A program made the position numbers and the translations under genes. A DNA stretch of 64,000 bases from assembly GCF_003201955.1 (NCBI RefSeq), contig NZ_QJJM01000008.1, forward strand, positions 124,001-188,000. Direction: 5' to 3'. The notes below the pieces were generated by a model. That model had not been told where the DNA came from. It saw nothing but the letters and a program-made list of their open reading frames with translations, and ran no database searches. The stretch is from Blastomonas natatoria. Lineage in GTDB: Bacteria > Pseudomonadota > Alphaproteobacteria > Sphingomonadales > Sphingomonadaceae. Positions 18,789 to 28,278 of the stretch are shown here, piece by piece (within the stretch, counting starts at the first letter, position 1; each line of letters opens with the position of its first letter).

Positions 18789-19550
18789 ATGAACGTCAAG
18801 ATCGATCACAAGCAGCAGGTGGCGATTGTCACCATCAACAGGCCCGAACGGCGCAATGCCGTGGACGCGGCGACCGCGCTCGCCCTGTTCGAGGCGTTCG
18901 AGAGGATCGACGCCGACGATAGCGTGCATGTCGCGATCCTGCACGGGGCGGGCGGGCATTTTTGTGCGGGCGCGGACCTGAAAGCCTTGAGCGAGGGTGA
19001 CAAGCGTCCCGTGACCGAGGGCGGCATGGGACCCATGGGGCCGACGCGGATGCAGATGACCAAGCCTGTCATCGCCGCTGTCGAGGGATATGCCGTCGCA
19101 GGCGGCATGGAGCTGGCGCTTTGGTGCGACATGCGCGTCATGGCGGAAACCGCGCGCATGGGCGTGTTCTGCCGTCGCTTTGGCGTGCCATTGGTCGATA
19201 TGGGCACGATCCGTCTCCCGCGCCTGATCGGGCACTCCCGCGCAATGGACCTTATGCTGACGGGGCGTGAACTGGGGGAGGCCGAGGCGCAGGAGATCGG
19301 CCTTGCGAACCGCGTCAGCCGTCATGGCGGTGCTCTGGAACTCGCGGTGGAACTGGCTACGCAGATCGCCGCCTTTCCGCAGAAGTGCCTTCGGGGCGAC
19401 CGGGCAAGTGCGCTGGCGCAATGGTCGCTTGCCGAGGCCGATGCGATTGCGTTGGAGGCACGGCTGGGCCGTGAGACGATCGCCAGCGGCGAGACACTGA
19501 GCGGTGCTGCCAGCTTTGCGGCGGGTCAGGGGCGACACGGCGCGTTCTGA
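18789..19550 (+). CDS. Enoyl-CoA hydratase/isomerase (crotonase) family protein
   Basis: The 253-residue protein has the crotonase fold: NRPERRNAVD, the first oxyanion segment HFCAGADLKAL, and AAVEGYAVAGGMELALWCDMR for the second oxyanion hole. Where classical enoyl-CoA hydratases carry two catalytic glutamates, this one has FGVPLVDMGTIRLPRLIG, with only an Asp in the region, so the reaction may be different (isomerase, hydrolase or lyase). The start ATG 18789 has GGAGG 8 bases upstream; ATG 18759 is an alternative. It stands alone between divergent purC and parC. Confidence 0.88.
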   Translation: MNVKIDHKQQVAIVTINRPERRNAVDAATALALFEAFERIDADDSVHVAILHGAGGHFCAGADLKALSEGDKRPVTEGGMGPMGPTRMQMTKPVIAAVEGYAVAGGMELALWCDMRVMAETARMGVFCRRFGVPLVDMGTIRLPRLIGHSRAMDLMLTGRELGEAEAQEIGLANRVSRHGGALELAVELATQIAAFPQKCLRGDRASALAQWSLAEADAIALEARLGRETIASGETLSGAASFAAGQGRHGAF

Positions 19551-19644
19551 TTGCCGATGGCACCGGCATTTTGGACACAAATTTTCCCCAGAAATCCGGG
19601 TGCCCCCTCTCGCTTTCGCTAGTTTCGACTGCTAGGCGCAACGC

Positions 19645-21957
19645 ATGGCAGACGAGGCGAGCGCCGGTTCCGGCGACGACATTCCCGAAATCGAGAACAC
19701 CTCGTTCGACCGTGCGCTGTCGGATCGCTATCTCGTCTATGCGCTCTCCACCATCACCGCGCGCTCGCTGCCCGATCTGCGCGATGGCCTCAAGCCCGTC
19801 CACCGCCGCCTGCTCTGGGCGATGCGGCAATTGAAGCTGGACCCGGCGAGCAGCTACAAGAAGAGCGCGCGCGTTGTCGGCGATGTCATCGGCAAATACC
19901 ACCCGCATGGCGATGCCTCGGTCTATGACGCGATGGTCCGCCTCGCGCAGGATTTCGTGCTGCGCTATCCGCTGGTCGACGGGCAGGGCAATTTCGGCAA
20001 TATCGATGGCGATAACGCTGCCGCCTATCGCTATACCGAGGCGCGGCTGACGCGCACCGCGATCGAGCTGATGGCCGGGCTGGACGAAGGCACGGTCGCG
20101 TTCAAGCCCACCTATAATGGCGAGGAGGAAGAGCCCGAGGTCTTTCCGGGCCTGTTCCCGAACCTGCTCGCCAATGGCGCCAGCGGCATCGCGGTGGGCA
20201 TGGCGACCTCGATCCCGTCGCACAACGTGCTCGAGATCATCGATGCGGCGATGCTGCTGATCAAGCGGCCCGAAGCCAGCCACGAGGACATCATGGCGGT
20301 GTTCCTGGGGCCGGATTTCGCCACCGGCGGTGTGCTGGTCGACAGCGCGGAGAGCATTTCCCAGGCCTATCGCACCGGACGCGGCGCGTTCCGGCTGCGC
20401 GCGCGCTATTCGACCGGCAAGGATGCGCAAGGCAACTGGGAGCCGACCGGCATCGAGAAACTGCCCGGCGGCACCTGGCAGCTGATCATTAGCGAAATTC
20501 CCTATCAGGTGCAGAAGGGCAAGCTGATCGAGCAGATCGCGACGCTGATCGCGGAGAAGAAGCTGCCGATCCTCGCCGATGTCCGCGATGAATCGGACGA
20601 GACCATCCGGCTGGTCATCGAGCCCAAGAGCCGCAATGTCGATGTCGATGTGCTGAAAGACAGCCTGTACCGGCTGACCGATCTCGAAATCCGCTTCCCG
20701 CTCAACTTGAACGTGCTCGACGAGACGCGCACGCCGGGCGTGATGGGCATCAAGCCGCTGCTCGAATCCTGGCTGCGCCACCAGATCGTCATTCTGGTCA
20801 ACCGCAGCCGCCACCGGCTGGAGAAGATCGCGGCGCGGCTCGAGCTGCTACGCGGCTATATCATCGCCTATCTCAACCTCGACCGGGTGATCGAGATCAT
20901 CCGCACCCAGGATGAGCCCAAGCCCGTGATGATGGCCGAGTTCGAGCTGACCGACCGTCAGGCCGAGGCGATCCTCAACATGCGGTTGCGATCTCTGCGC
21001 AAGCTGGAGGAAATGGAGCTGCGGCGCGAGCATGATGCGCTGCTCGCCGAACAGGCCGAACTGGAAGAGCTGCTCGCCGACCCGGGCCTGCAGAAGAAGC
21101 GGCTGACCAAGAACCTGAAGGCGCTGCGCGCGCTGTATACTGGTAATACCGAGCTGGGCAGGTTGGGTGTACGCCGTACGGCGATCGAGGAAGCCGCGCC
21201 GGCGCGCGAAATTCCGCTGGAAGCGATGATCGAGCGTGAGCCGGTGACAGTGATCATGTCGCGGCGCGGCTGGATCAAGGCGATGAAGGGCCATGCGGAC
21301 CTGTCGGCGGCGGAGCTCACCAAGTTCAAGGAAGGCGATGGCCCCGGCTTTGCCTTCCACGCGCAATCGACCGACAAGCTGCTGATCGCGCTCGACAATG
21401 GCCGTTTCTACACCTTGGGCGCGGAAAAGCTGCCCGGCGCGCGCGGTTTCGGCGAACCGGTGCGCGGCATGCTCGACATGGATGCCGATGCGCAGATCAT
21501 CGCGCTGATGCCCTATGATGCGCAGGGCAGGCTGTTGCTTGCCGCGTCGAACGGTCGAGGGTTCCTGGCGGAGATGGCCGAACTGATCGCCGAAACCCGC
21601 AAGGGCCGGCAGGTTGTGAACCTCAAGGCGGGCGTGAGACTGATGGTGATTCGCCGGGTCCCGCCGAGCGCGGATCATGTCGCGGTGGTCGGCGAGAACC
21701 GCAAGCTGGTGGTCTTCCCGATCGCCGAGCTTCCGGTCATGGCGCGCGGCCAGGGCGTGCAGCTGCAGCGCTACCGCGACGGATCGCTCTCCGATGCGAC
21801 GACATTCCGGCTGGAAGACGGGCTCAGCTGGGCCATGGGCGGAGACAGCGGCCGCACCCGCACCGAAAAGGACATGGGGCTCTGGCGCGTGGCACGTGGC
21901 GCTGCCGGGCGCCTTCCCCCCAACGGCTTCCCCAGGAACAACAGGTTCGACGGTTGA
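19645..21957 (+). CDS. parC: DNA topoisomerase IV subunit A ParC
   Basis: A 770-residue type IIA topoisomerase A subunit that decatenates chromosomes with ParE. The catalytic tyrosine is Y130 (AAYRYTEARLT). The quinolone-determining region reads HPHGDASVYDAMV, so the position equal to E. coli Ser80 is Ala91 and that of Glu84 is Asp95. The tower and coiled coil (EAILNMRLRSLRKLEEMELRREH) and a C-terminal beta-pinwheel follow; the pinwheel lacks the GyrA box, which supports ParC over GyrA. The ATG has only a weak ribosome site but matches the family N-terminus. Confidence 0.93.
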   Translation: MADEASAGSGDDIPEIENTSFDRALSDRYLVYALSTITARSLPDLRDGLKPVHRRLLWAMRQLKLDPASSYKKSARVVGDVIGKYHPHGDASVYDAMVRLAQDFVLRYPLVDGQGNFGNIDGDNAAAYRYTEARLTRTAIELMAGLDEGTVAFKPTYNGEEEEPEVFPGLFPNLLANGASGIAVGMATSIPSHNVLEIIDAAMLLIKRPEASHEDIMAVFLGPDFATGGVLVDSAESISQAYRTGRGAFRLRARYSTGKDAQGNWEPTGIEKLPGGTWQLIISEIPYQVQKGKLIEQIATLIAEKKLPILADVRDESDETIRLVIEPKSRNVDVDVLKDSLYRLTDLEIRFPLNLNVLDETRTPGVMGIKPLLESWLRHQIVILVNRSRHRLEKIAARLELLRGYIIAYLNLDRVIEIIRTQDEPKPVMMAEFELTDRQAEAILNMRLRSLRKLEEMELRREHDALLAEQAELEELLADPGLQKKRLTKNLKALRALYTGNTELGRLGVRRTAIEEAAPAREIPLEAMIEREPVTVIMSRRGWIKAMKGHADLSAAELTKFKEGDGPGFAFHAQSTDKLLIALDNGRFYTLGAEKLPGARGFGEPVRGMLDMDADAQIIALMPYDAQGRLLLAASNGRGFLAEMAELIAETRKGRQVVNLKAGVRLMVIRRVPPSADHVAVVGENRKLVVFPIAELPVMARGQGVQLQRYRDGSLSDATTFRLEDGLSWAMGGDSGRTRTEKDMGLWRVARGAAGRLPPNGFPRNNRFDG

Positions 21958-22033
21958 ATTGCAACCGAATGCAAATATTTTTGCCTGCGTTTTAAGTGAA
22001 TTTTACATGTTTTCCGGTTAGCTGGTGCTAACC

Positions 22034-23773
22034 ATGGTAAGCCCGACCCCGTCTTCGAAATCGCGTAGCAGGAACGCTCCGGATCGCCCCAGTGCGCTGT
22101 CCGCACCGCGTGCGCATCCGATGTTGATGGCTGCGCTCGATCCGCTGCCCATCCCGGCGGCTGTCGTGATGCGTGCAGGCGAGGACCTGGAGTTCATGGC
22201 GACCAATCCGGCCTTCAGCGAGCGCGGTCTTGCGCCGGGCGAGCCCAACGGGCTGGACCTGAGGTTGCTGACCGAGCTGATTTCGGTCGCCTATCGCAAT
22301 GACAGCGGCAAGGCCGTGAAACCGTGGATGTCGCAAGACCCCATCAAGCCGCGCCGTTATGATGTCACCGTTGCGCGCATGGACTTGCGCGGAATGGAAT
22401 GGCCGCATTTTCTGGTCAGTTTGATCGACCGTACCAGCGAGATAGAGACGCACGACAGTTTCCGCCGCGAGACGATGCGCGACAGCCTGACCGGTCTTCC
22501 CAACCGGGCGGGTTTCGAGGACGAAGTCGAAAACCGGCTCGCGGATGCGCCGGTCAGCGGGCGCGGCAATCTGGGCGCCTTTGCAATCTTCACGCTCGAT
22601 ATTGCGCGGTTCAGTCAGATCAACGAATGCGCCGGCAGCATCGTGGGCGATGAACTCATTATCACCGTGGCGCGCCGGCTGATGGGCCGCATGCGCAAGA
22701 CCGATGTGGTCGCCCGCATCGGCGGCAACGAGTTCGCGCTGTTCGTCCCCCTGCGCGGCACCAGCGAACGCGAACTGATGCGGATCACCAACCGCATCCG
22801 CAGCATCTTTGCCGATCCCTATCGACTGTCCGATCTCGAGATTCAGATCGATGGCGCTATCGGTATCGCGCTGAGCAAGCAGGGACAGACCGACTGCGCG
22901 AACTACATCCGCCAGGCGCAGATTGCCCTGAAGCGCGCCAAGCAGACCCGTCAGGCGGAAATCTATACGCCCGAGGAGCTCGACAAGGCGCGGCGCCGCT
23001 TCACGCTGGAAACCGAACTGCGCAAGGCGATCGAGCTCGACCGGCTCGAGCTGTATTTTCAGCCGCTGATCGACCTGAGCAACGGCTTCGTCACCGGCTT
23101 CGAGGCACTGGCGCGCTGGAAGGATCCCGATTACGGCATGATCTCTCCGGCGGAGTTCATCCCCGTGGCCGAGGAATGCGGGCTCATCCTTCCGCTCGGC
23201 CGTTGGGCGCTGGATCGGGCGTGCAAGGTGCTGGGCGAATGGGACCAGAAGGCCGGCGAGGAACTGCCGCTCAAGATCAGTGTCAACGTGTCGGCCGCGC
23301 AGTTCGCGCGCGATGACATTCCCAGCATGGTCTCCGGCATTCTGCGTGCCAACAGGACCAGGCCTGAGCGGATCATGCTGGAACTGACCGAGTCTGTCGT
23401 GGTCAGCGACCCCGCCCGCGCGGTCAAGGTAATGAATGCACTGCGCGCGCTCGACGTGTCGCTCGCGATGGACGATTTCGGCACCGGCTATTCGAACCTT
23501 GCCTATCTGCAGCAACTGCCCATCGACGTGCTCAAGATCGACCGCAGCTTTGTCACGCACATGCTGCAGGAGCGCGACAAGGTGGCGATCGTCCGCGCCA
23601 TCCTTTCGCTGGCCTCGGCGCTGAACATGGAAACCACGGCAGAAGGCATCGAGACGCTCGAGATTGCGCATACTCTGGCGGCACTCGGCTGTTCGTATGG
23701 CCAGGGCTATTTCTATTCGCCGCCGGTGCCTGCTTCGCGCGCCTATGAATTCATGATGGAGCGCATGGGCTGA
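22034..23773 (+). CDS. Cytoplasmic degenerate-GGDEF/EAL protein (probable c-di-GMP phosphodiesterase)
   Basis: 579 residues without membrane spans. A PAS-like N-terminus (about 30-150) precedes a GGDEF domain whose signature is GGNEF (near 229-233), replacing the catalytic Asp/Glu position, so cyclase activity is unlikely. The EAL domain is intact: FEALARW, NVSAAQF, ELTESVV, DDFGTGYSNLAYLQ and LKIDRSFV. It probably degrades c-di-GMP, with the GGDEF half as a GTP sensor. ATG 22034 was chosen; a GTG three codons upstream is possible. Its stop abuts the convergent cca stop with no gap. Confidence 0.87.
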   Translation: MVSPTPSSKSRSRNAPDRPSALSAPRAHPMLMAALDPLPIPAAVVMRAGEDLEFMATNPAFSERGLAPGEPNGLDLRLLTELISVAYRNDSGKAVKPWMSQDPIKPRRYDVTVARMDLRGMEWPHFLVSLIDRTSEIETHDSFRRETMRDSLTGLPNRAGFEDEVENRLADAPVSGRGNLGAFAIFTLDIARFSQINECAGSIVGDELIITVARRLMGRMRKTDVVARIGGNEFALFVPLRGTSERELMRITNRIRSIFADPYRLSDLEIQIDGAIGIALSKQGQTDCANYIRQAQIALKRAKQTRQAEIYTPEELDKARRRFTLETELRKAIELDRLELYFQPLIDLSNGFVTGFEALARWKDPDYGMISPAEFIPVAEECGLILPLGRWALDRACKVLGEWDQKAGEELPLKISVNVSAAQFARDDIPSMVSGILRANRTRPERIMLELTESVVVSDPARAVKVMNALRALDVSLAMDDFGTGYSNLAYLQQLPIDVLKIDRSFVTHMLQERDKVAIVRAILSLASALNMETTAEGIETLEIAHTLAALGCSYGQGYFYSPPVPASRAYEFMMERMG

Positions 23774-24973
23774 TCAGCCCGCCTGGACCACCACCTCGCT
23801 GGCAATCTCGCCAAGCCTTGCGCTGTCAGGAAAATCTTCGGCGATCCAGCGGCGCCTGATCTCGCCAAGAGCTCTGGCGACATCGGGGCCTGCATTGATG
23901 CCCAGCGCGATTATGTCGCGCCCACCCAGCGGAAATGCGGGTACCTGCCAGCCCTGAAGGCTCTGCCAGCCGCCTTGCAGCAACGTCTCGGGCGCGCGCA
24001 GCAGCAACCAGGGCGCGATCAGGTCTTCGGGCTGAACCTGCGCCGCGATCTGCCGCGCGGTCCCGCCAGCAGGCCATGGCGTCGCATAGCGCGCCATGGC
24101 AAGGCGCTGCGCCTTGGAGAGCCGCAGCCGCGCTGCGACGGTATCGGAAAGCAGCGGGTCCTCGGGCAGAAGGGCAGCGAGCCGCAGCAGCGCATTGCGT
24201 TCCGCCCCCACAGTTTGCTCACGCGACAGCAGGTCCGCAAGCCGGTCCAGACCGTCCTGCGCCATTTCCGGCAGGATAACCGGCCAGATCCCGCATTGCT
24301 CCATCAGCCGCACGGACCTCAGCGGATCGGCGCTGCCCAGCAGCAGCAGCAATTCGCGCGCTATGCGTTCGCGTGACAGGGCTTTCAGGCGTTGCGCGTG
24401 CCGGGTACAGGCCGCCATCGCATCGGCATCGACTGCGCCGCCGAACCGGGCATGGAAACGGAAATAGCGCAGGATCCGCAGATGATCCTCGAGAATTCGT
24501 TCGCCTGCATCGCCGATGAAGCGGACCAGCCGCGCCTCGAGATCGGCAAGGCCGTTGAAAAAGTCGGTCACGTCCAGCGTGGCCGGGTCCGCGAACAGCG
24601 CGTTGATGGTGAAGTCGCGCCGCGCCGCATCCTCGCGCCAATCATCGGTGAAAGCGACTTCGGCATGGCGGCCATCGGTGGTGACATCACGGCGCAGCGT
24701 GGTGATCTCTACCGGCCCGCCGGGCAGCACGGCCGTGACCGTGCCATGCGCCAGCCCGGTCGGCACGGCACGCAATCCGGCCTGCTCCAGCCGGGCGATC
24801 ACCTCTTCGGGCAGAAGCCGGGTGGCGATGTCGATATCGGTTGCCTCGATGCCGAGCAGCGCGTCGCGCACGGCGCCGCCGACATAGCGGCACTGGCCAC
24901 CATCGGGGTCGAGCGCGGCCAGCATGGCCTTCAGATCTTCGCGCTGGCTCCAGGCGGCGGCGATGCGTGTCAT
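23774..24973 (-). CDS. cca: CCA tRNA nucleotidyltransferase / poly(A) polymerase family
   Basis: A 399-residue class II nucleotidyltransferase that adds or repairs the 3' CCA of tRNA. The head domain shows RYVGGAVRDALLG and the catalytic DIDIAT acidic pair, then RRDFTINALF and the template motif EDHLRILRYFRFHARFG. The family also includes poly(A) polymerases, but alphaproteobacterial members with this short C-terminus are usually CCA-adding enzymes. It starts in an ATGA overlap with the Nudix gene. The tRNA-Thr in this window encodes its own CCA, so the role here would be repair. Confidence 0.88.
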   Translation of the reverse strand: MTRIAAAWSQREDLKAMLAALDPDGGQCRYVGGAVRDALLGIEATDIDIATRLLPEEVIARLEQAGLRAVPTGLAHGTVTAVLPGGPVEITTLRRDVTTDGRHAEVAFTDDWREDAARRDFTINALFADPATLDVTDFFNGLADLEARLVRFIGDAGERILEDHLRILRYFRFHARFGGAVDADAMAACTRHAQRLKALSRERIARELLLLLGSADPLRSVRLMEQCGIWPVILPEMAQDGLDRLADLLSREQTVGAERNALLRLAALLPEDPLLSDTVAARLRLSKAQRLAMARYATPWPAGGTARQIAAQVQPEDLIAPWLLLRAPETLLQGGWQSLQGWQVPAFPLGGRDIIALGINAGPDVARALGEIRRRWIAEDFPDSARLGEIASEVVVQAG

Positions 24974-25560
24974 GCCAGAACCCCTTCCAGCCGGCGCGAC
25001 AGGTTGGCGATGATGCCTGCGGTCACACCCCAGATGCGCCTCTGCCCCCATAGAATTTCGATATAGTTGCGCTCAGCTCCTTTCCAGAAGGTTGAATGCG
25101 CATGGTGATTGGAACGATCGAGCACGAAATCGAGAGGGACCTCGAACCAGTCGGCCACCTCGCCGGGATTGGGTGAATAGCTGAGATCCGGCGGGATCAC
25201 GCCCAGCACCGGGGTGATCGCAAAGCCGCTGCCGCTCCGGTAGACATCTGCCGTCCCGACCACGCGGACGTGACCCGGCGCGAGGCCAAGTTCCTCGTCT
25301 GCCTCGCGCAGCGCAGCGGCAATCGCGTCCTCGTCTTCGGGGTCGATCTTGCCGCCGGGAAACGCCACCTGGCCCGGATGACTGCGCAGATAATCGGGTC
25401 GCTGGGTCAGGATGACGCCGGGCTGCGGCCTGTCGGTCACCGCAATCAGCACGGCAGCGGGAACATGCACGCCCCGATCCGGACGGATGTGCGCTTCGTC
25501 GATCGATGTCATGCCCTGGCTTGCGGCAAGCGCCTCGGCCAGGCGATCATACAGGCTCAT
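24970..25560 (-). CDS. Nudix CoA pyrophosphatase
   Basis: The 196-residue protein carries a full Nudix box, GGKIDPEDEDAIAAALREADEELGL, preceded by the CoA-pyrophosphatase-type segment LTQRPDYLRSHPGQVAFPGG. Such enzymes (NudL/YeaB type) cleave CoA or acyl-CoA to 3',5'-ADP and phosphopantetheine. The start ATG 25560 gives an ATGA overlap with the DUF1285 stop, and the stop overlaps the cca start, so the three genes are one translationally coupled unit. Confidence 0.9.
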   Translation of the reverse strand: MSLYDRLAEALAASQGMTSIDEAHIRPDRGVHVPAAVLIAVTDRPQPGVILTQRPDYLRSHPGQVAFPGGKIDPEDEDAIAAALREADEELGLAPGHVRVVGTADVYRSGSGFAITPVLGVIPPDLSYSPNPGEVADWFEVPLDFVLDRSNHHAHSTFWKGAERNYIEILWGQRRIWGVTAGIIANLSRRLEGVLA

Positions 25561-26138
25561 GCGACCTCTATCGTGTCGAGCCGGAAGCACGCACCGTCGC
25601 TCCAGATGGGCAGGCCGGCCTCGGGCGCTTCGGTTTCCTCCAGCGCCAGCTCGACCAAATCATAATAGACCGCGCGTTCGATCCGGGCTTCGAGCCCCCG
25701 CCAAAGGCCGAGATACGGGCGCGGCTCGTCCGCATCGCCGCGCATGATGATCGGGCGATCGGGACCGGCGACCACCAGTTCGTCGGTGTTGAGCCGGAAG
25801 GCGAGGCGACGCTGGTCGCCGGTCCCTTCCGATTTCAGCTCGACGGCCAGCAGCGGCGCATCCTCGACCGCGATCCATTGCCGTTCAAACGGAGTGACGA
25901 GCGCATGACGCCCGTCCTCTTCGCGGCGCAACACGCTGGCGAACAGCCGGACCATTGCCGGGCGCGAGATCAGACCGCCCTGGTGATACCAGCGGCCATC
26001 GGCAGCGATCCGCATCTGGCTGTCGCTTTCGTGCGCCGGGCTCCATTGCTCGACCGGCGGCAGCTTGCGCGCGGCGACCAGCCCCGCAATATCGGCGAGC
26101 GAAAGGTCCTGCAGTTCAGGGGGCGGATCGTAGGGCAT
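25557..26138 (-). CDS. DUF1285 domain-containing protein
   Basis: 193 residues matching DUF1285: the conserved DGRWYHQGGLISRPAMVRLFA segment and VTPFERQWIAVEDAPLLAVEL. Structures of the family show a duplicated beta-rich fold; no activity is established. In alphaproteobacteria it recurrently precedes a Nudix CoA pyrophosphatase and cca, exactly the order seen here, with 4-base overlaps, which hints at a shared role in RNA or coenzyme maintenance. Confidence 0.85.
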   Translation of the reverse strand: MPYDPPPELQDLSLADIAGLVAARKLPPVEQWSPAHESDSQMRIAADGRWYHQGGLISRPAMVRLFASVLRREEDGRHALVTPFERQWIAVEDAPLLAVELKSEGTGDQRRLAFRLNTDELVVAGPDRPIIMRGDADEPRPYLGLWRGLEARIERAVYYDLVELALEETEAPEAGLPIWSDGACFRLDTIEVA

Positions 26139-26198
26139 CGGGCGTCAGATAAGCATGGGTGGCTGCCGATGCAAAGGGCGATGCGGCTACCGCGCGCC

Positions 26199-26717
26199 TC
26201 AGGTCAGACGCCAGGGGCCCAGCAGCCCGCGTTCCGGCATCAGCGAATCCGGCCGTGCCAGGGCAAGCAGCCTGTGCTGCTCATACGGCCCGGGAAGCGT
26301 CCATCCGCCGGTCCGCTCGGCGGAAAAGCCGAAGCGTGTCCCGTAATATTCGGGATCGCCGAGCAGGACGAGCGGCATCTTCTCGCCCACGCCCATCGCG
26401 CCGAATACGGCTGCCATCAGGGCACGGCCGATGCCTTGATCCTGATGATCGGGCGCGACGCCGACCGGGCCGACCAGGATCATCGGATAGGCCAGCCCGT
26501 CCGGATCGGTCAGCGCCACGGGCCAGCACTGGATGGTGCCGACCAGATAGCCATCGCCATCGATCGCGGCAAAGCTCAGCCCCGGCAGGCAGGACAGACC
26601 CTCGCGGACCTTGTAGATGGTGCGGCTGTGGCGATCCGGCCCGAACACCAGGTCGAGCAGCTCTTCAACCCAGGCTTTATCCACCTGATCCAGCGGGATA
26701 ATGTCGAATTCAGTCAT
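26199..26717 (-). CDS. GNAT family N-acetyltransferase
   Basis: A 172-residue GNAT protein. The acetyl-CoA pyrophosphate loop is VAPDHQDQGIGRALM (about residues 87-101), followed by LLGDPEYYGTRFGF, a pattern typical of YhbS-like acetyltransferases. The substrate is unknown. It lies 60 bases upstream of the DUF1285 unit in the same direction and may be co-transcribed. Confidence 0.88.
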   Translation of the reverse strand: MTEFDIIPLDQVDKAWVEELLDLVFGPDRHSRTIYKVREGLSCLPGLSFAAIDGDGYLVGTIQCWPVALTDPDGLAYPMILVGPVGVAPDHQDQGIGRALMAAVFGAMGVGEKMPLVLLGDPEYYGTRFGFSAERTGGWTLPGPYEQHRLLALARPDSLMPERGLLGPWRLT

Positions 26718-26879
26718 CGTTCCAGACGGCTAAAGGGGGCATGTGCGTATACGTTGGCGCCCTTAGGGGCGGGGGGGCGGCGAGTCGAGCGCTATTCGCA
26801 ACTGGAGGTCCCGGCGCTAAGGGTTTGCCAAAGCGACAGGGCTTTTCTATGTGTGGCTTGCAGGCAACAGGGGGAGTTC

Positions 26880-27671
26880 ATGGACGAAACCGCAAAACCG
26901 CACGGATCGATCTGGCTGGCACGCCTGTGTCTGTTGCTCGGCGCGGGCTCGATCATCATGGCGCTGATCGGCGCCGTCGGTGCCGGGCAGGACTGGTGGG
27001 CCAAGCTGACCGGTGTCAGCGTTGTTGCGGCTGCCCTGGTGGTTGCGCTGGTCGGCCTTGCCTTCTCGCTGATCGTGCTGCTGCTCTATCGCAAGAAGGG
27101 CAAGCGCATCCGCGAACTCACCGTCATGGGGCTCGTCTGTTCGCTCGCCTATCTTGGATTCATGGGATACTGGATCAATGTCGGACGCAGCGTTCCGGCC
27201 ATTCACGATATAACCACCAATCTCGACAATCCGCCGCAGTTCCAGGTGCTCAAGCTGCGGCCTGACGATTTTGCCGACATTCCGGGGCGCGGCGATCCGA
27301 AATATTCCGGGATGGACGCCAAGGAGCGCTGGAAGGTGCTGCATCGAGGCGCCTATGGCGATCTGAAGACCGTCGTCATCAGGCTGCCGGTCGATCGCAC
27401 GGTCACCCTGGCGACCGAGGTGGCGCGCGAGCGCGGATGGGACATTGCCCTGTCCAAGCCCGGGGAAGGACGGCTGGAGGCGACCGACACGGTCTCGCTG
27501 TTCAAGTTCAAGGACGATGTCGTGGTGCGGGTCCAGCCGGGTCCGGGGGGACTGACCAGCGAAGTCGATGTGCGCAGCGTCTCGCGTGTCGGGCGCAGCG
27601 ATCTGGGCGTCAACGCAAAGCGGATTCGCGGATTCCTCAAGGACGTGCAGGCCGCAGCCCCGAAGAACTGA
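26880..27671 (+). CDS. DUF1499 domain membrane protein
   Basis: 263 residues. Three hydrophobic helices occupy about residues 12-105 (LARLCLLLGAGSIIMALIG; VVAAALVVALVGLAFSLIVL; MGLVCSLAYLGFMGYW). The soluble DUF1499 domain follows (HDITTNLDNPPQF to the C-terminal RIRGFLKDV). DUF1499 proteins are uncharacterised envelope proteins. GGGGAG lies 3-4 bases before the ATG. The frame is open far upstream, but only this part has family similarity and a ribosome site. Confidence 0.85.
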   Translation: MDETAKPHGSIWLARLCLLLGAGSIIMALIGAVGAGQDWWAKLTGVSVVAAALVVALVGLAFSLIVLLLYRKKGKRIRELTVMGLVCSLAYLGFMGYWINVGRSVPAIHDITTNLDNPPQFQVLKLRPDDFADIPGRGDPKYSGMDAKERWKVLHRGAYGDLKTVVIRLPVDRTVTLATEVARERGWDIALSKPGEGRLEATDTVSLFKFKDDVVVRVQPGPGGLTSEVDVRSVSRVGRSDLGVNAKRIRGFLKDVQAAAPKN

Positions 27672-27675
27672 AGCG

Positions 27676-28119
27676 TCAGCCGCTCCCCAGTGCTGCGCTG
27701 GAGGCCTGCTCGACCCGGCTTCGGTCGGCAAGCATCAGCGTCGAACTGGCCTTTGCCAGCACCTTGCCCTGGTCGTCGAGCAATTGCCCCTCGAAAAAGC
27801 AGGTGCTGCGTCCGCGCCGTTCAACCCACGCCCTGGCCATGACCAGCCCGGGCCGCGCTGGCGCAAAGAAGCTCACTTTCAGTTCGAGCGACATCGGCAC
27901 GATGTCCGGCCCGGTCATCGCCATGGCGGCATGGGCCATCGCAGCATCGATCCAGCCGGTCACGAAGCCGCCCTGGACGACGCCGCCCGAATGGCACATG
28001 TGCATGCCGGCCTGATATTCGATGGCCGCTCGGCCTTCCGGATCAAGCTCGACAATCCGGACGAATCCGAGTGATTGGTTGAGTTCGGTTGGCGGGCTAC
28101 TGGCAATGGTCAGGCTCAT
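27676..28119 (-). CDS. PaaI family hotdog thioesterase
   Basis: The 147-residue protein shows the PaaI-type hotdog core: MCHSGGVVQGGFVTGWIDAAMAHA, in which the HSGGVVQGG loop and the downstream Asp are the usual active site, then LELKVSFFAPARPG. It should hydrolyse acyl- or aryl-CoA thioesters. AGGAG lies 10 bases before ATG 28119. It is convergent with DUF1499 (4-base gap) and divergent from sodC. Confidence 0.85.
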   Translation of the reverse strand: MSLTIASSPPTELNQSLGFVRIVELDPEGRAAIEYQAGMHMCHSGGVVQGGFVTGWIDAAMAHAAMAMTGPDIVPMSLELKVSFFAPARPGLVMARAWVERRGRSTCFFEGQLLDDQGKVLAKASSTLMLADRSRVEQASSAALGSG

Positions 28120-28278
28120 TCGGAATCCACTCCTGTGCATCTTGGGGCACTTGCCGCCAGACAATCGGCAAGCGGCAGCAAAGTCAAACGGACTTTCCGC
28201 TGGCTGATTGGCCGCCTGTCGCATCGGCGGAACCCTGGCGTGCCCTTCCGGGTAAATGATGAAAGACAGGAGCCTATC

